The position numbers were made by a program, and so were the translations under genes. The notes under the pieces are model-generated. The model did no database searches. It saw only the letters and a program-made list of their open reading frames with translations, and had not been told where the DNA came from. Below, one piece after another: positions 1 to 14,200 of a stretch of 64,000 bases of DNA. Within the stretch, counting starts at the first letter, position 1. Every line of letters starts with the position of its first letter. This DNA comes from Liolophura sinensis (taxonomy: Eukaryota > Mollusca > Polyplacophora > Chitonida > Chitonidae): contig NC_088300.1 of assembly GCF_032854445.1 (NCBI RefSeq), positions 24,039,608 through 24,103,607 of the forward strand. Reading direction: 5' to 3'.

Positions 1-3000
1 AATTTAATCAAACAGAAATTTTAAGTTAACAGAAAGACTATTGTCCAAGCTATGCTATAATATTATGTTATGTAATATTATGTTATTGCAGCAGATTATT
101 CTGCTAAATATGTCACACATATTCTAGTTCCGGTCGGGTCATTACAAAGACTTTAAAATTGATATTTGCTGCTGCCTCGTTTGCGCCCTGCACTGAGAGG
201 TTAGAGCAAGGAAACATGACTAGTTGCCCCGATGTCAGTATAATGTGACTGAGTGGGGTGTCATGCCTGGTGTCTTGGACATGATACTACTGTGGCGGCA
301 GCACTTTGGTATCATGGACTCGCTGTGCAACAAGAAAACACAGTATATGTACATACACCTATAATGACCCCTTGTCGTCATAAGTATGAAGAAGTTTTAA
401 GTACATACACACACAAAGTCTACTTCAATAAAGATTGCATTACACTAACAAAATATTATGTTGAATATGGCAAAATATTATATTATAATAGCCGAATACA
501 TTCTAGCTTTGATCAGACAACAGACTTTCTGTTAAAATCAAGAGATGATTTTTTGGGGAGTGTAAGCATACTCCCGGTGCGCTGAGGTTTGGTCACACAT
601 TGTTTTCTACACTACAATAACTCACGTACATTTTCTTTTGCAGTGTGACATTTATCTATTTTTGGTGGGATTAATTTCTTCTTTTAATAATTGTGACTGG
701 TAACTTATGCCGTTCTAAGGAATATTTCAAATATGCTCATCAGGCCAGCCATAGCTATATCTGCCAGAACTGCCGACGTAAATCCGCAGCCAAGTTCATC
801 TTTACCTGGAATCTTTAATATGATGTATACACATGAAAGTGTCATCCTATGGTGGAAGAAGCTATGTACAGAATCGTTAACATAATCACAGAGATAATGC
901 ATGGCCTTGTTAATTAAACAGAGTACATATCTAACAATTAGATAAACATCTGCATGTTGTTTCTCATTAGATTGTGAAAGGTGTTGGCGCTGGCACTTAC
1001 AGAGAACCATTGTAATATTGAACTGTGTGGAACTGTTCTCGAGAAAATGGCCGACTAATGTACCCGTGTTACTTTGACCCAACTTGTTAACAATACTGGA
1101 TGGCTCGAACTGCGGTACATATGCCTACTCGTCATGTGCTTCATACGAGAAAGAGGGCAATCCTGCAAATACCATGCCGGCAGAACGGGGCTGATTGGAC
1201 CCGCAGGGCATAGGCTATATAAGGGTAATATTCTCACAGAACAGTTCATTGGTTGAGGTATTTACAAACAATGAAGCAATCACACACCGTGCAGTTTGTG
1301 TGCTGTAAATGCAGCCTGGTAGAATACGTGGAATCTGTGGCTGAGACGCATTATGGACCTAGGCTTACTGTAGTGTTACTGAATCAACAGACCTCATTCC
1401 TTACATTATACCAAGGCAGGGATCAGCTCGACCGAGATACCTATACTTGTATTCGACCTAAAAATTATTCACGGACTACGAGAGTGAAATTTGAATTGGA
1501 CTGGACGTCATGTTTACAGGATATCAACGGTCTTCTCTGCGTCACTGAAAACTGTTGACTGCTTCTCTCTTCCATGCTATACCAGCGTTATTGGCTATTT
1601 TTTATATAATTTCCTACACATTCCTTTGTGAACTGGTGTTTAACGTTATTTGGGCTAAATAGGTCTTGCGATTATCGAATTGGGGCGTCACTGTATCTTT
1701 TATGAGTTGTATACGAATGTCGGATAGGCGCTTTAATAGGTTCAAATATATAAGGTTCATATATATATATAAGACCTGACGAGTGAAATGTAGGCTTTGT
1801 GTTTCTTTACGGAGGGAAAAACATTAAAATAATGCTATTAAAGCTTAGCTGGCTGTAAAAAGATATTTGTTATTGTGGTTATGAAGATTTTTTTTTTCGA
1901 TATTTCTTTAACATAGACTGAACACTTGAAAATAATTTCCCTGTGGCTGGTAAGTACTTGGGACCTCTCACTGATATACGTGTAATGGAAGTCAAATGCA
2001 TTTGTGAACAAACATGCTCGAAATGAAGATGCGACGCATGTCTGATGCATTTTTTTGAATGAAAATGTTTTGATAATATACCCAAACACATACATTAAAT
2101 CTGAATTGTACATTTTTTAACATATTACATATATAAATATGATTAAAATCTCAGCTGTACAAGCACACATATTAGGGGAAAAGATAAAAAGATAAATTAA
2201 TCAGATATGCATCAAACTTTTATATCCGCTGTATTTATGAATAAGTATGGCGGTTTTCCATTATATCAAGCTATAGTCCCAAATACTAGCCTTAAATTGA
2301 ATGTGTTAACTAGCTATCTTTACCAGATGTATGAGCTCCTTCAGCCGAGATATGTAGTACCCGGAAGGTTATGGGACTTTGTTTAAGGAGAATTCCTTTT
2401 ATATGAAGTTAGTGTTATTTTTATGTTTTAATTTCATTTAATTTCAATGTATCAATTCATTGTTAGAGTACCGGTACACTTCTGTTCCCATAAAGAATGG
2501 CGAATTTTTTTCACCCAAGGTAATTCGGATTCAAACTGTGGTGCATAGTTTTTATTTCTGCTTTTGCTATACGACGTTTAGTGGCAAGAGAATAAGGTAG
2601 CACTCAGTGCTTTTCAAATGAACGATGATCCTGGACTTGAGTCGCCATGGCGCGCGGGAAAAGATGTATCACTGACATTACTTTTGCAGTCTATACGGAA
2701 TATTCAAATTCGCTTAGAGTCGACCTTTTTCACCTTTTTGCGAAGCGAAAGTAAAGTGTTCACGGTTTGATGGTGAACATCTTGGTCCTGACCAGATTAC
2801 AGCAAATGACTGTGGATTTCCTCTACTAAATCGCTGGAATTTTGAAGTATTCAGTTCTTGGGAGAAACTTCTGTTTTCTATTACCCTTGGTATATGTTAC
2901 ACTCAAGAATTTTGCAACTGCGGTTATTTATATTGTAATTTCAGATCTACGAGGATTCTGTCATTCCAACAGAATCGTTCACGGGTTAACTGCGTCAGGT

Positions 3001-4196
3001 GGGAGATGAGCTAATAATAGCCGTTGGTTATTAATTATCACCTGTTGGATTATGAAATCGCATAGCTACCTGTCATCGATGGAGAGAAATTTATCACCTT
3101 TATTAATTTATTTTCTCTGTCACACGCAAGTTAACAGAATTAGAGCTTTGGGGATTAAAATCACTGTGCCAGGATGTCTGTAAAAACCTTGGTAACGAGC
3201 CTGATTGGTTAGAATGAAGTGCTGTGATATATGAGCAATCTGAACTTACGCACTGGTAGTATCCAAAAATACCAGGGCATTATTTCACTTATACGGAATC
3301 TACCACCAAACAAAAGTTCTAAGCGAAATTTCGGAAATGGGAATCGTTTCTGGTTTGTGAAATGTTAATAGACATCTAATTTAATCAACAGAGGAGCGGT
3401 AATATAAATATTGCTGTCTGCCATCATCAACTTTTTGATATAATATTAATTTGATTCATGCAGAAGAGTTGCCAATAACCTCTTCATAGATTGTACAAAA
3501 CCATTAAAATCTATCCCTCACTGCCACAGAGGGAATTGCCTCTTTATCAACAAGAATAACGTTTCTAAGCAATCCAATTTGTCCAACTATATTGGAAAGA
3601 ATTTTCCATATCTGTCTTTCATTTTCTCCACAATCGTTCACCCGATCGACTTTGCGCATATATTGGTGTATTGCCGTGGACTGAAGAAAACCAAAACACT
3701 GCGTACTGCGTATCTAAATTGGTAGTGGTAGTATTCCAACCCCTTTCCAGGTAGACGTGGCCTATTTATGAATAGTAATGAAACACGTCATCACTGGAAA
3801 TATGTATTTAGGGTGTGGCGTCATCACTGGAAATGGGTATTTAGGGTGTGGGTTAGGAGATAGGGTTAGGGTTAGACGGGTTTCGTTAATATTAACGAAT
3901 TGGCCACTCATACATGGAGAAAGGGTTGGAATCTTACAGATACCATGTACATTAGGGAATGATGACGTCACAAGCTGTAGCATGAATACTATGCGAAGTA
4001 AAGACATACCGTTTACGTCGCGTCGCAGGTATGAATTATTTTCAAGAGGCAGTGCACTGGTTTTTTTTAAATTGACATTTATGTACAATGACAAAAAGTT
4101 CTGCCAATGAACGATGACGCCGCGTGCAAATATCCATTTGCTACCGGATCGGCTCCTGCTTGAAGTTAGGTAGTTTGTCTGATGCACGCAAAAAGG
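1..4196. other. Intergenic region, no gene recognised
   Basis: AT-rich DNA with only short open frames that match nothing I recognise and show no convincing splice-linked coding pattern. A 33-bp direct duplication and a TTAGGG-rich stretch near 3.79-3.88 kb are listed separately. Around 250-330 the sequence looks like part of an interspersed repeat, but there is no second copy in the window to confirm it. A gene with small exons could have been missed. Confidence 0.5.
3787..3876 (+). repeat. 33-bp direct duplication followed by telomere-like TTAGGG stretch
   Basis: Two adjacent copies of a 33-bp unit (3787-3819 and 3820-3852, a few mismatches), each containing ATTTAGGGTGTGG. They run into GGGTTAGGAGATAGGGTTAGGG, which holds imperfect and perfect TTAGGG hexamers. 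TTAGGG is the telomere repeat of most animals, including molluscs. The stretch is short enough to have arisen by chance or slippage rather than by chromosome fusion. Confidence 0.6.
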
Positions 4197-4303
4197 CTGT
4201 GGTTTTCACTGCGCTTGACCTGGTTCCCTCCATCCAGGCCGGCGTCCTGAAGTGAAATATTCTTGAGTACGGCATTAAACTCCTATATCAAATAGATAAA
4301 TAA
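4197..4303 (+). repeat. SINE 3' fragment
   Basis: A diverged 3' half of the tRNA-derived SINE found throughout the window. It includes GAAATATTCTTGAGTACGGC followed by an AAAT-like tail. It lies downstream of the inferred 3' end of RPAP1. Confidence 0.75.
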
Positions 4304-4357
4304 TACAAGTATAATGCCAAAAAGAAAATCTGAAAAGCGCCCAGATTTGTGTTCACA

Positions 4358-4490
4358 ATTATTTATTTATTTGACTGGTGTTTTACCCCACACTCACGAA
4401 TATTTCACTAATACGACGGCGGCCGGTATTATGGTGGCAGGAAACCGGACAGAGCCCGGGGGAAAACCCACGATCGTCCGCAGGCTGTTG
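4358..4490 (-). repeat. SINE 3' fragment, reverse orientation
   Basis: On the plus strand this begins with repeated TTTATTTA (the reversed AAAT tail). It then reads GACTGGTGTTTTACC and GAATATTTCACTAATACGAC and runs through the gaggaaaccgg-type middle of the SINE. The tRNA-like head is missing. Confidence 0.85.
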
Positions 4491-4607
4491 ATTGACATGT
4501 TCTTTAAATAATGCATGTTAATGTCAAAATTGTTCACTATTCATTACATCTATACACCCATATATTAAATATATATTCAACTGAGTGTCGGTAAAAGTGT
4601 CGCGTTG

Positions 4608-4638
4608 CAATTAATTAATTAATTAAATAATTAATTAA
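4608..4638 (+). repeat. ATTA simple repeat
   Basis: Short run of alternating AATT/ATTA units. It is a self-complementary simple repeat with no other feature attached. Confidence 0.8.
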
Positions 4639-4929
4639 GACATACAAGTGAATGTAATGTTCATCTTTTGTGCACTGTCCCCGCATGGTCTCTCATGTGG
4701 ACTTAAGTTACACCGTAGACCAAGGACATCCGGGCATTTGCGGTTTTATTTGCACCAACACGTACACTCGCTCACACACGGAGGTGAAAACATTGTTAAA
4801 ATAACATGGGAGATAATATAAAACTCAGGGATAAATAAGTCAGAAACCAGGTTTTGTTGAATTTCCATATGCTGTGCACAGTATTCTGTTGTCTTACATA
4901 CAATAATTTCCGGTTTTTATCAGCCCTAC

Positions 4930-5243
4930 TTCTCTGAATATCGCCCTGTGTTGTTTATTTCCCTATACTCTGTCATGTTATCCTTTTACCTCGCTGCCTC
5001 GTCCGAGTGAAGTGACCCGATGTTCGTGGATCTTGAATTCTACCTTTATGGTAGCACATCCTTATAAACACCTCAAATGTCACTGCCGACAACAGTAAGC
5101 AAACCTCGTTGGACATAGACATGTTGTCTTATTACAAGATCAAAATGGCTTTCTTGCTAACCAGACTTCTCTAATCAAATAGACAAGCTGACTGCTTCCG
5201 CTGAATAACGATTCCGCGGACAAAATAGCCAATAGAAGTAGGT
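4930..5243 (-). other. RPAP1: Inferred RPAP1 3' untranslated region
   Basis: This follows the RPAP1 stop codon (TGA at 5246-5244 on the minus strand). An AATAAA-type signal on the minus strand is seen as TTTATT at 4954-4959 on the plus strand, so cleavage slightly below that is plausible. A second TTTATT at 4745-4750 is an alternative. The end is inferred, not observed. Confidence 0.45.
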
Positions 5244-8200
5244 TCATTCTTTGCTGTCTCTCACTGATGTAATGAGCTTCTGCCTCATAGCGGATAACTC
5301 TTCATACAACGTCATTCCATGCGGCGCATCCGCATCAGCGGATTTGTAATACAACAGGTGTTTCTTCAAATCCTAAAACAAAATAACCAAATACACCTGT
5401 TACTTTTCTTCTGAATGCAAGTTCCATGACACCAAACAGAAAAGACGGTATTCTGAGAACAATGACGAGAACAATGAGGTAGTTTGTCATATGTCCTATG
5501 ACTACTCCGTAGGGCGTAAAACCAGAATAATCAGATTGTGACAGTTGGCTAATGGTCAAACAAAACTGGTGAAATGCGGCCTCGTCAATTTACATCAGGG
5601 TTTAATTCTATTTTAACTGTTAAAGTAAATGTTTAAATAGTAACATCTTAAACACTTAAATGATTGCAGTGATGGTTCAATGTAACTGGAATTTATACGA
5701 TGTCACTGTTTAGAATTTAGGTTGTAAAACTGAATATCTACGTATTCTTGTTCTATGTCATGCTCTGTTTCCTGTGTGCATCAGTGGTGAGGCTTCTGGG
5801 TAGAGGAAACCCGACAAAGTGTGGAGGAAACCAGGCAGTGTAGATGAAACCAGGCAAAGCATGGAAGAAACCAGGAGATGGAAGAAACCAGGAGAAGCAA
5901 GGAGAGGACCACCACACCTATCAAGGTACAAGTACCTGACAAACTCTGTATTGCTGTATTAATAAAGGTCATGGTCATGTCTACCAGAGCTGACCTCATA
6001 CATCCAAGTCAACAGGCAAGTTTCTTCCTGAACAAAACAATTATACAACTTAGCCAGCAAAACCTCACAAATGCACTGAACAAAAATGGCCAAGCAAAAC
6101 AGCATAGGAAGAACATAACAACAGAAGATATTGGAGGAGTTACATCTAAAAGGATGTTATAAGGAACCCAACGGCTTATCATTGCAAGGGCTGCAGTAAT
6201 GTCATTTCCACATTAAACTCAAATCTTAGATAAACAATAAAAAATTTGGATACTGCCACATATGCAAACACGATTCTTCTTGCTTTCTCTCGTTTATTGA
6301 CATCTGACGAGAGCATGTCACAAAAGTGACCACATAGGTGAGATGTTCAAGAGTAACTGTGCTGCACAAGCACCATAACTATTACGACCTGGACACCCCA
6401 TTAAAAAAAGGATAAGCTCACTTCATTTTATGGCTGGCAATCAAAGAGCACTGTCACCTTTAAATAGGCATATTTTGACTCCTTCAATCAACAGATCAGG
6501 ATGGCATTACATATACATGTCATTGTACATGTAGCTCTAGCATAAAGTCAACGTTTTAGCAATCTACAGTCCTTTGGCTATCAGTAATGTGTAGAGAATC
6601 AATCAAGAAGGAAAGATGGCCAGTGCGAGCAACAAGAGTTTCCATGTATTACATTACACGTGGCTGCTCACAACTGGGTCAATAGTGATGGATAAGTTTG
6701 TAAGAGACCGACTGGAGAAGCCTAGAAGTTTGAAGACATTGTCCCACAATTACGCAGAAAGGTGTCAGAAAGTGCCATTTTAAATGGATGTCCGCTGGGG
6801 ATACCACACGGCTGAGCAAGCCACCAGTGATTACTTGTATGGCTTTGACACCCCCTTGAAAATAGCGGCCAACAAGTTTAGGTCGCTTGTTGTAAAAATC
6901 ATCACAGGTCTTGTCGCTCTGTAGGGACTTGTCCCCGTCAAGAATTTACATCCCGCTCGCTATATTTAGACTCCCACGACAAAAGACGCTGAAACAAAAG
7001 ATGTGACATTTCCGCTCCAACTAAATTAGAAGTCCATCTACAAAAGCTTTCGGACTTCTCCCAAACACAGTAGACTGATTTCCTATGGGAGTTGTTAAAT
7101 ATCACCATCCTGATCAAAGATACTAGGGTTAGTTTTTACGGTAGGCTTCAATGCTGGTTATGGCTCTTTCTTTTTTTCTGTTCCTTCATAAACTTAGGCA
7201 AATGTAAAATATCTATAAACATGTCCAAATTTGCTAAAGGAGATTTTTGGTGAACTAAATGTTGACAACACAATTAGCCAAAGCATGAAAGGGCGCTACA
7301 TGTACATGCTTATATGTGTGGGTGTTTATTACTATCATTACAAACTCTCAGCTGCATTGTATTTGATAATGAGTTATTTCCCTCATCTGGAGAGAACAGC
7401 TTCTGTTTGATAATAAGCTGTTTCTATTGTCTAATTTGGGAGAGGACAAATGCTTTCGTTTTATAATGAGCTGTTTTCATTACCTTATTACAAGAGGTGT
7501 TTTGATAAGCTTTTTCTCTTACCTTGCTTAGAGAGGACAACAGCTGTTTTGATAAATAACTGTTTCTCATACCTCATTTGGACAAGACAGGAGCTGTCTT
7601 GATAATCAGCGGTTTCCCTTACCTCATTTGGAGAGGGCAGTAGCTGCTGGATAACGAGCGGTTTCCTTTAATACCTTATTTTGAGAAAAGAATATCTGCT
7701 TGATTATGAGCTGTTTCCCTTACCTCATTTGGACAAGACAGCAGCTGCTTGATAATGAGATGCTTCAATGCTGCATGGCGGCCATCTTGTGTGTACATGA
7801 ACCTGTTGACATGATGAACTGCTATAAGGTACATGACGGGGGCCCAAACAGGGCGTACGGTCTGAGAGAAAAGGCACTGGGTGTACAGGCGAATTAACTC
7901 AACATTCCTTTCCTCTGGTTCCAGGTAATAACTTAATGGGACCAATAACTGAAAAGTAAAACAAAAATAACTATGGTATCACAATCATCAAAATAAAACT
8001 ATAAAGAATGTGACATATCAGAAGATGATTGTAAGATTATTGCTGTGGACCAGACAGGGAAGTTTTATGGTGAAACGAAACCGGGCGGAGCCTGGAGGAA
8101 ACACATATCCGTCCAAAGGTCAGTGTCAGACCTTCCTACAAACGATCAGAGAAGAAACCAGCTGGTGCAGCACTAACCACCAGCGACAGCATTGGTGAGA

Positions 8201-11200
8201 TGGACCAGGGCCATTGTGCAGCTCTAGCACATTAACCATCAGGCCACAGAGGCCCCTGCATTGTATATGTACAGTAGGCACTTATGATGTGACAAATCTT
8301 TCACTTTCACATCCATACTTTCCTTAGCTGTGGAATGAATCCTATATGAAGTAGTGGTATGTCATTTACACAATGCGACAGATATATGAAATATCTTATA
8401 CTGGCACAGCACCACTTAATACATTTAGATACCAGTTTAATGTATCATATGTCCCAAAGCAACATCAAATACACATGAAACAATACATCCACATATACTG
8501 ACAAAATAGCTTTTTTTATAGATAACATTTATCAATATAAAATTTCTAAGTAAATGTTATGGAGAGCGATTGATTTGCGTTTCCACTCTTGTCCAGAAAT
8601 GCCACAGCTGGATAATGGAAGAACACAGAAGATAAAAAAAAACAGTAAAAAAATCATAATCAGGAAGTGCAAACACACAATGACAAAATGACTTTCTAAA
8701 ATGGCATCCAATGATCTCATGAGCAATAACTCTTGGTAATAGCAGTCTCCTAAGTGCCACTTCCACAAAGCTGTGGGATGCATTTGCAAATGACAATACA
8801 AGATTATCCATGTTCCAGTTTTGTGCCCTTCCAGGGTTAATATAGTTAATGTATTCTCTCACATATCACAAGATGGTTCAATAGGAGTATGTTTAACAGG
8901 ACATAAAGCTTATCAAAGTTTCTGACATATTGCGATATAAATATATATGCATAAGACACTGGGGACAAATGGTATCCATAGCGATGGGGAAATTCCTTGT
9001 TTCCAATGTGATTTATGTCACAGAATCTGCCTCCATTAGTTAGTGCTCATTACACAAGTGCTTTTCTATGCACAAACACAATGGAATACAGAAATAAATT
9101 ATCATTAAGCCACAGGGGAACTTTATTGGTCTTACCATTTCATCTTAATTCCCAATTAGTTTGTCAATCAAATATCTCTTTTTTTTCACAAAAGAAACAG
9201 CCACAGAAATGCTTATTAAGCCAACTTGCACAAACAGGAAAGTTTAGTATGGCAGAATGACCATGGATATTTCACCATTGACATTTCACCTCCGATTATG
9301 CAACTTACTTTCTATTAAGCAACTTTTTTTCTTGCATTTTTATAGATTTCATTGTGTTTCACCTAGAGTTTGGCCTGTTAAAATGATACTATTGATGCCA
9401 ACCCTTAATTTTTTTGGATAAGAAATTAATCAAACTTCATAAAAAGAAAATTCTATGAGGTACTAGTATATGAATCAATCAGAATCGAGCAATGTGTGTC
9501 ACCTGAAAAAAGCTGACCTTTAACTTAAATACAATATTTTAATTTAGTACTAAATGACATCTGAACCATTTGGTACTGCACAGTCAACAATGACATGGTA
9601 CAATGTAGTGCACAATCCTGAACCATTTGATACATCACAGTCAATGATGACATGGTGCAATGTAGTGCACAATCCTGAACCATTTGGTACATCATAGTCA
9701 ATGACAACATGGTACAATGTAGTGCACAATCCTGAACCATTTGGTACATCACAGTCAACGACGACATGGTACAATGTAGTGCACAATCCTGAACCATTTG
9801 GTACATCACAGTCAACGATAACATGGTACAATGTAGTGCACAATCATGAACCATTTGGTACTCCACAGCAGCTGCATGGTGCTCTGTGCCAGCTGCCCTA
9901 TACTGGTGTACATTGAGATTATGAACCAACCAGTACTGAACTGTCGTACAGTGTGCAGACCTTTCTGATAAATATCATATTGTTTCTGTGTAGTGCTCTG
10001 TGGTGGCATTTTTGCTATGTAAGGTATTGATGATGTATACTATCATGCTACATGTATTTATGTACTTTGGTAATGGCATATTTTTTCAAGTGGAAGAGAG
10101 AGATTTATTGATGGAGAGCCTGGCGTAAAACACAGACTGAGACGATTTATGGCATGTTACTGATCAACTGTTCAATGTGTAACAGACAATGCTTCAATGA
10201 TCGCTGGACTGCACAAACAATCTTCATCTACCATTTATTATCACAGAGGCTCAGGAATAAAAACAGCAAGGAAATCCACATATTCCCTGTGCAAGGCCGG
10301 GGTTGATCCCAAACACTGTGCATCATAATGACATAAAGGCACCTGTTTTATTTATTTATTTATTTGATTGGTGTTTTACGCTGTACGCAAGAATATTTCA
10401 CTTATACAATGGTGGCCAGCATTATGGTGGGAGGAAACCGAGTATGGGAGAAACCCCGACCATCCACATGTTGCTGCAAGACCCTTCCACATAGGGCTGG
10501 AGAGGAAGCCAGCATGAGCTGGACTTGAACTTGAATTTGCTCATGATTACATTTCACTTAATGTAAGACAAAATAAAATTTAAACATAAAGCTTGGTAAA
10601 ATTCTCCAAGAAAATCATGCTACACACCTCCTTTACTGGGATGAAGAGTGTTCTGAGGATGTTGTTGTACTCTCCCCACACCGCCTTCCTAAGAGAAAAG
10701 TTGTGTCGTTGTTGCAGAGGAACCAAGACATAACAGCCAAACAGAGAGTCGCCAAAGGAGACTGCTTGATACTGCTGGAGCACATTTATGTACCTGAGAG
10801 ATGTAAGCACAAAGTCGAAGAATGTAAGCACAAAGTCGAAGAACGTAAGCACAAAGTCAAGTCTTCTATAAAATTAAACCTACATAACCCCAATGACCTT
10901 TAAGAAAAAGGTCAAGGTCGCTGAAAATCAATAGGGTTCTTCCTCATGCCAAGGTGTAAGTCTGGCAGATGTTGCCCTCTACGACAATACTCCTTGGCCA
11001 ATATTGACTGATGGGTAACAACATGAAACCAAATTCTTATCTAGAATTCTTTGGCATGGACACAGAAAGACAGGTGATCTGCCGCAGGGATTTTATTTCA
11101 CTTCATGGAGTTGAAAAGTTGGGATTTGAAAATTATTTTCAAGTGGGTGAATGTGTTGAGGATTGGCATTGAGTTGATGAAAGTGTTGGAGATGTGAGTG

Positions 11201-14200
11201 TTGAATGGATGAAGGTACTGTTGAGGATTGAGAATTATTTTCAAGTGGGTGAATGTGTTGAGAATTAGCACTGAGTTGATGAAAGTGTTGGAGATGTGGG
11301 TGTTGAGTCGACGAAGGTGTTGAGAATTATTTTCAAGTGGATGAAGTTATTGAGGATTGGCAGTGGGTGGATGTAGGTGTTGAGTTGATGAAGGTGTTGT
11401 GGATGAAGGCATTGAGTGGATGAAGGTGTTGGGTGTTGAGAAATATTTTCAAGTGAATGAAGGTCCTGAGGTTTGGCACTGAGTGGATGTAGGTGTTGTG
11501 AAAATAGGTGTTGAGTTGAAGAAGGTGTTGTGGATGTAGGTGTTGAGTGGATGAAAGTGTTGAGTAGATGTATATGTGGAGTTGATGAATGTGTCGAAGT
11601 CGAAAATTATTTTCAAGTCGATGAAGACGTTGGGAACTGACATTGAGCTGATGAAGGTGTTGTCGACATAAGTGTTGAGGAATAGTGCCAGGTGGTGAGG
11701 GTTCGCATAAAGTCCATGAAGGTGTCACCTATTTTCAATAAAATAGGTGTTGAAGATTGGGGTCCAATGGATATAGGAATCCAATGGATATAGGCATCGA
11801 GTGCAGGTGTTGGGGATTGGTGTTTAGTGAATATAGGTATTGAGAATTGATGTCCAGCAAATGTATACAAGTGTGTAACAGTTGTGGATTGGTGATTGGT
11901 GTGGATTGGTGAGTTATAATTAGATTTGTGGACTGGTGTTCAGTGGATATAAATATTGCAGATTGGTGTTCAGTGGATATAAATGTTGCAGATTGGTGTT
12001 CAGTATTGCAGATTGGTGTTCAGTGGATATAAATGTTGAAGATTGGTGTTCAGTGGATATAAATGTTGAGGATTGGTGTCCAGTGGATATAAATGTTGTG
12101 GACTGGCATCCAGGGGATATAGATGTTTGGGATTGGTGTCCAGCAGATGTAGGTGTTGAGAAATGGTGTCCAGCACAAGTACAAGTAGGAGTTGTGGTCT
12201 TGTGTACCATGGATGATGGTGTGAATGATAAGCTTCTGAAAAATGTAGGTGTTAATGACAGGGAATTTTGGTTTCATAATGGATCCCACTTGATATATTA
12301 CCCTACGATTCACCTCAGACACAAATAGCCACAAGAAACCAAATCTCTTCCTAATTCCATATATGGAGAAGGGCGTTTGACTTAAGATGCTATAACTGTC
12401 CAGAATGAGATGATGGATGCTTGGTGGGAATTGGCACGACACTTGTTGAAGACAAAAACTCATATACAGATATAAACTCAAGGCTCTTGTCTGTAACATG
12501 AGCTTCATTTGAAGTGTTTGGAGGGAATTTTTTTTTTCAGATTTCTTTTTAGAAACAGGAAGTGATATGTGGATGGTCAGAAGGGGTGTAAATTATAGCG
12601 CACACCTGCACATAGTGTCACAGGGAAGTCAATGTATGCCAGAGGGCTTAGGTAGCAGGTCTGGACACACATCTCTGGAAGAAAGAAAAAAGTTCCCGAT
12701 GGTGATTTACAGCATGTAATTGATACAGCATTGATGCTGAGACTCTTGATTGTCTCTTAAAGCCTTGTCGCGGTAATCTGCTACGAATCCAGACTCGTCT
12801 ATCAGCGGACAGGCAGCGTAATCAATAGTCACACAGATCCATGTACATGTATAATGGATAGAGTTTGGTGCAGAGAGGGGGGGGGGGGTCTAATGACTGA
12901 TCTGGGACAGACTGGCTAGCTGATTAGCTCACTGGGGATACAACTGTGTCACAGATCCACAGATTCTAGCACTGTTCTACCCAGATACTCACACTAGCCC
13001 GCCACAAATGAGCAGGATTTTCTGAAATTGCATCCGACCTATGAGATCACTGATTATGGTAATTTTTCTGATAAACTAGCTAATGATGAAGTTTATTTTG
13101 GTAATGTTGTAAGCTAATAATCAAAGCAATCATCTGCAGCAAACTTACTGATGTACAATTTCTGTAAATGTATATATTTCTGTCCACTACCCTGGAAAAT
13201 CCTTTTTAATAACTTTATTTACCTGCTATTTGAGGTATACTGAATATCCGGGTTCCTTTCAGCATAATGCTGGGTGCCGTTGTATAAGCCAAATATTCTT
13301 GAGTATGGCATAAGACACCAATTAAACATATAAATATATGAATTATAAACAAATGACAACCCACACTAATGCTCACGAAGACAATTTGTGCTGATACAGG
13401 GAGGAACAGAACTTAATTGATTTCCTCTAGCATAGTACCAAGCCAACCAAACCGCCGGCTTTGAAGTTCTGAGTATGACCTTTGGCTCAGGTCTCCATCT
13501 TAACGGCAGATGTGCTTACCAGTCAACCTGACAGTACATGTATTTGTTTATTGATTTGATTGGTGTTTTACTCAACAATATTTCACTTTTATACATGCTG
13601 GATGCCAGCATTACTGGAAGTAATCTGGGTAGAGCAGGTTGCTGAAAGACTTTCCACCTACGATCACATAGGAAGCCAGCATGAGCTACATGTAAACTTG
13701 AATTCACAGTGATCGCACAACCAGAGAGGAATACCTGAAGGTAGTTCTTGTCTTAAGAGTAACAGAAGAAATGAAGTTTAGTATAATCCAAACTGCATTG
13801 CAAAACCCCATCATGTTTTCCATTTTCTCAGTTTTCTGTCTTTTAAGAAACTGGGAGTTTTCAAGGATAATATGTGTATTTAATTACTGCTAACACAATA
13901 TTCAAGAATTCTGCCACTCTGTGCTGGCAGCCAGTTTTACAGGTGGTGAAGTAAGCCAGAAACTTTTGGCACAGCAAGTTGCATATGCAAACTTTCCCTT
14001 GTGTGATGTGTGTCATACTGGTGGAAGTCCCCAGTGAACTTCATGCAAGATCACACCAAAAAAGCACTAATCATCACCAAGGCCAAAGAGCAGGGCAATT
14101 TAGAAAACTCCCGGTCTGAATAGGCATACTACATTATGGTTTTATTTATTTATTTATTTATTTATTTGATTGGCAAACTCCAAAATATTTCACTTATATG

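Noticed and set aside
253-585. 110-residue open frame near the window start
   Set aside because: Begins with GTG rather than ATG, resembles nothing I know, and overlaps what looks like repeat sequence.
9525-10009. Repetitive open frames of 65-134 residues
   Set aside because: They come from the 57-bp intronic minisatellite; frames are open on both strands.
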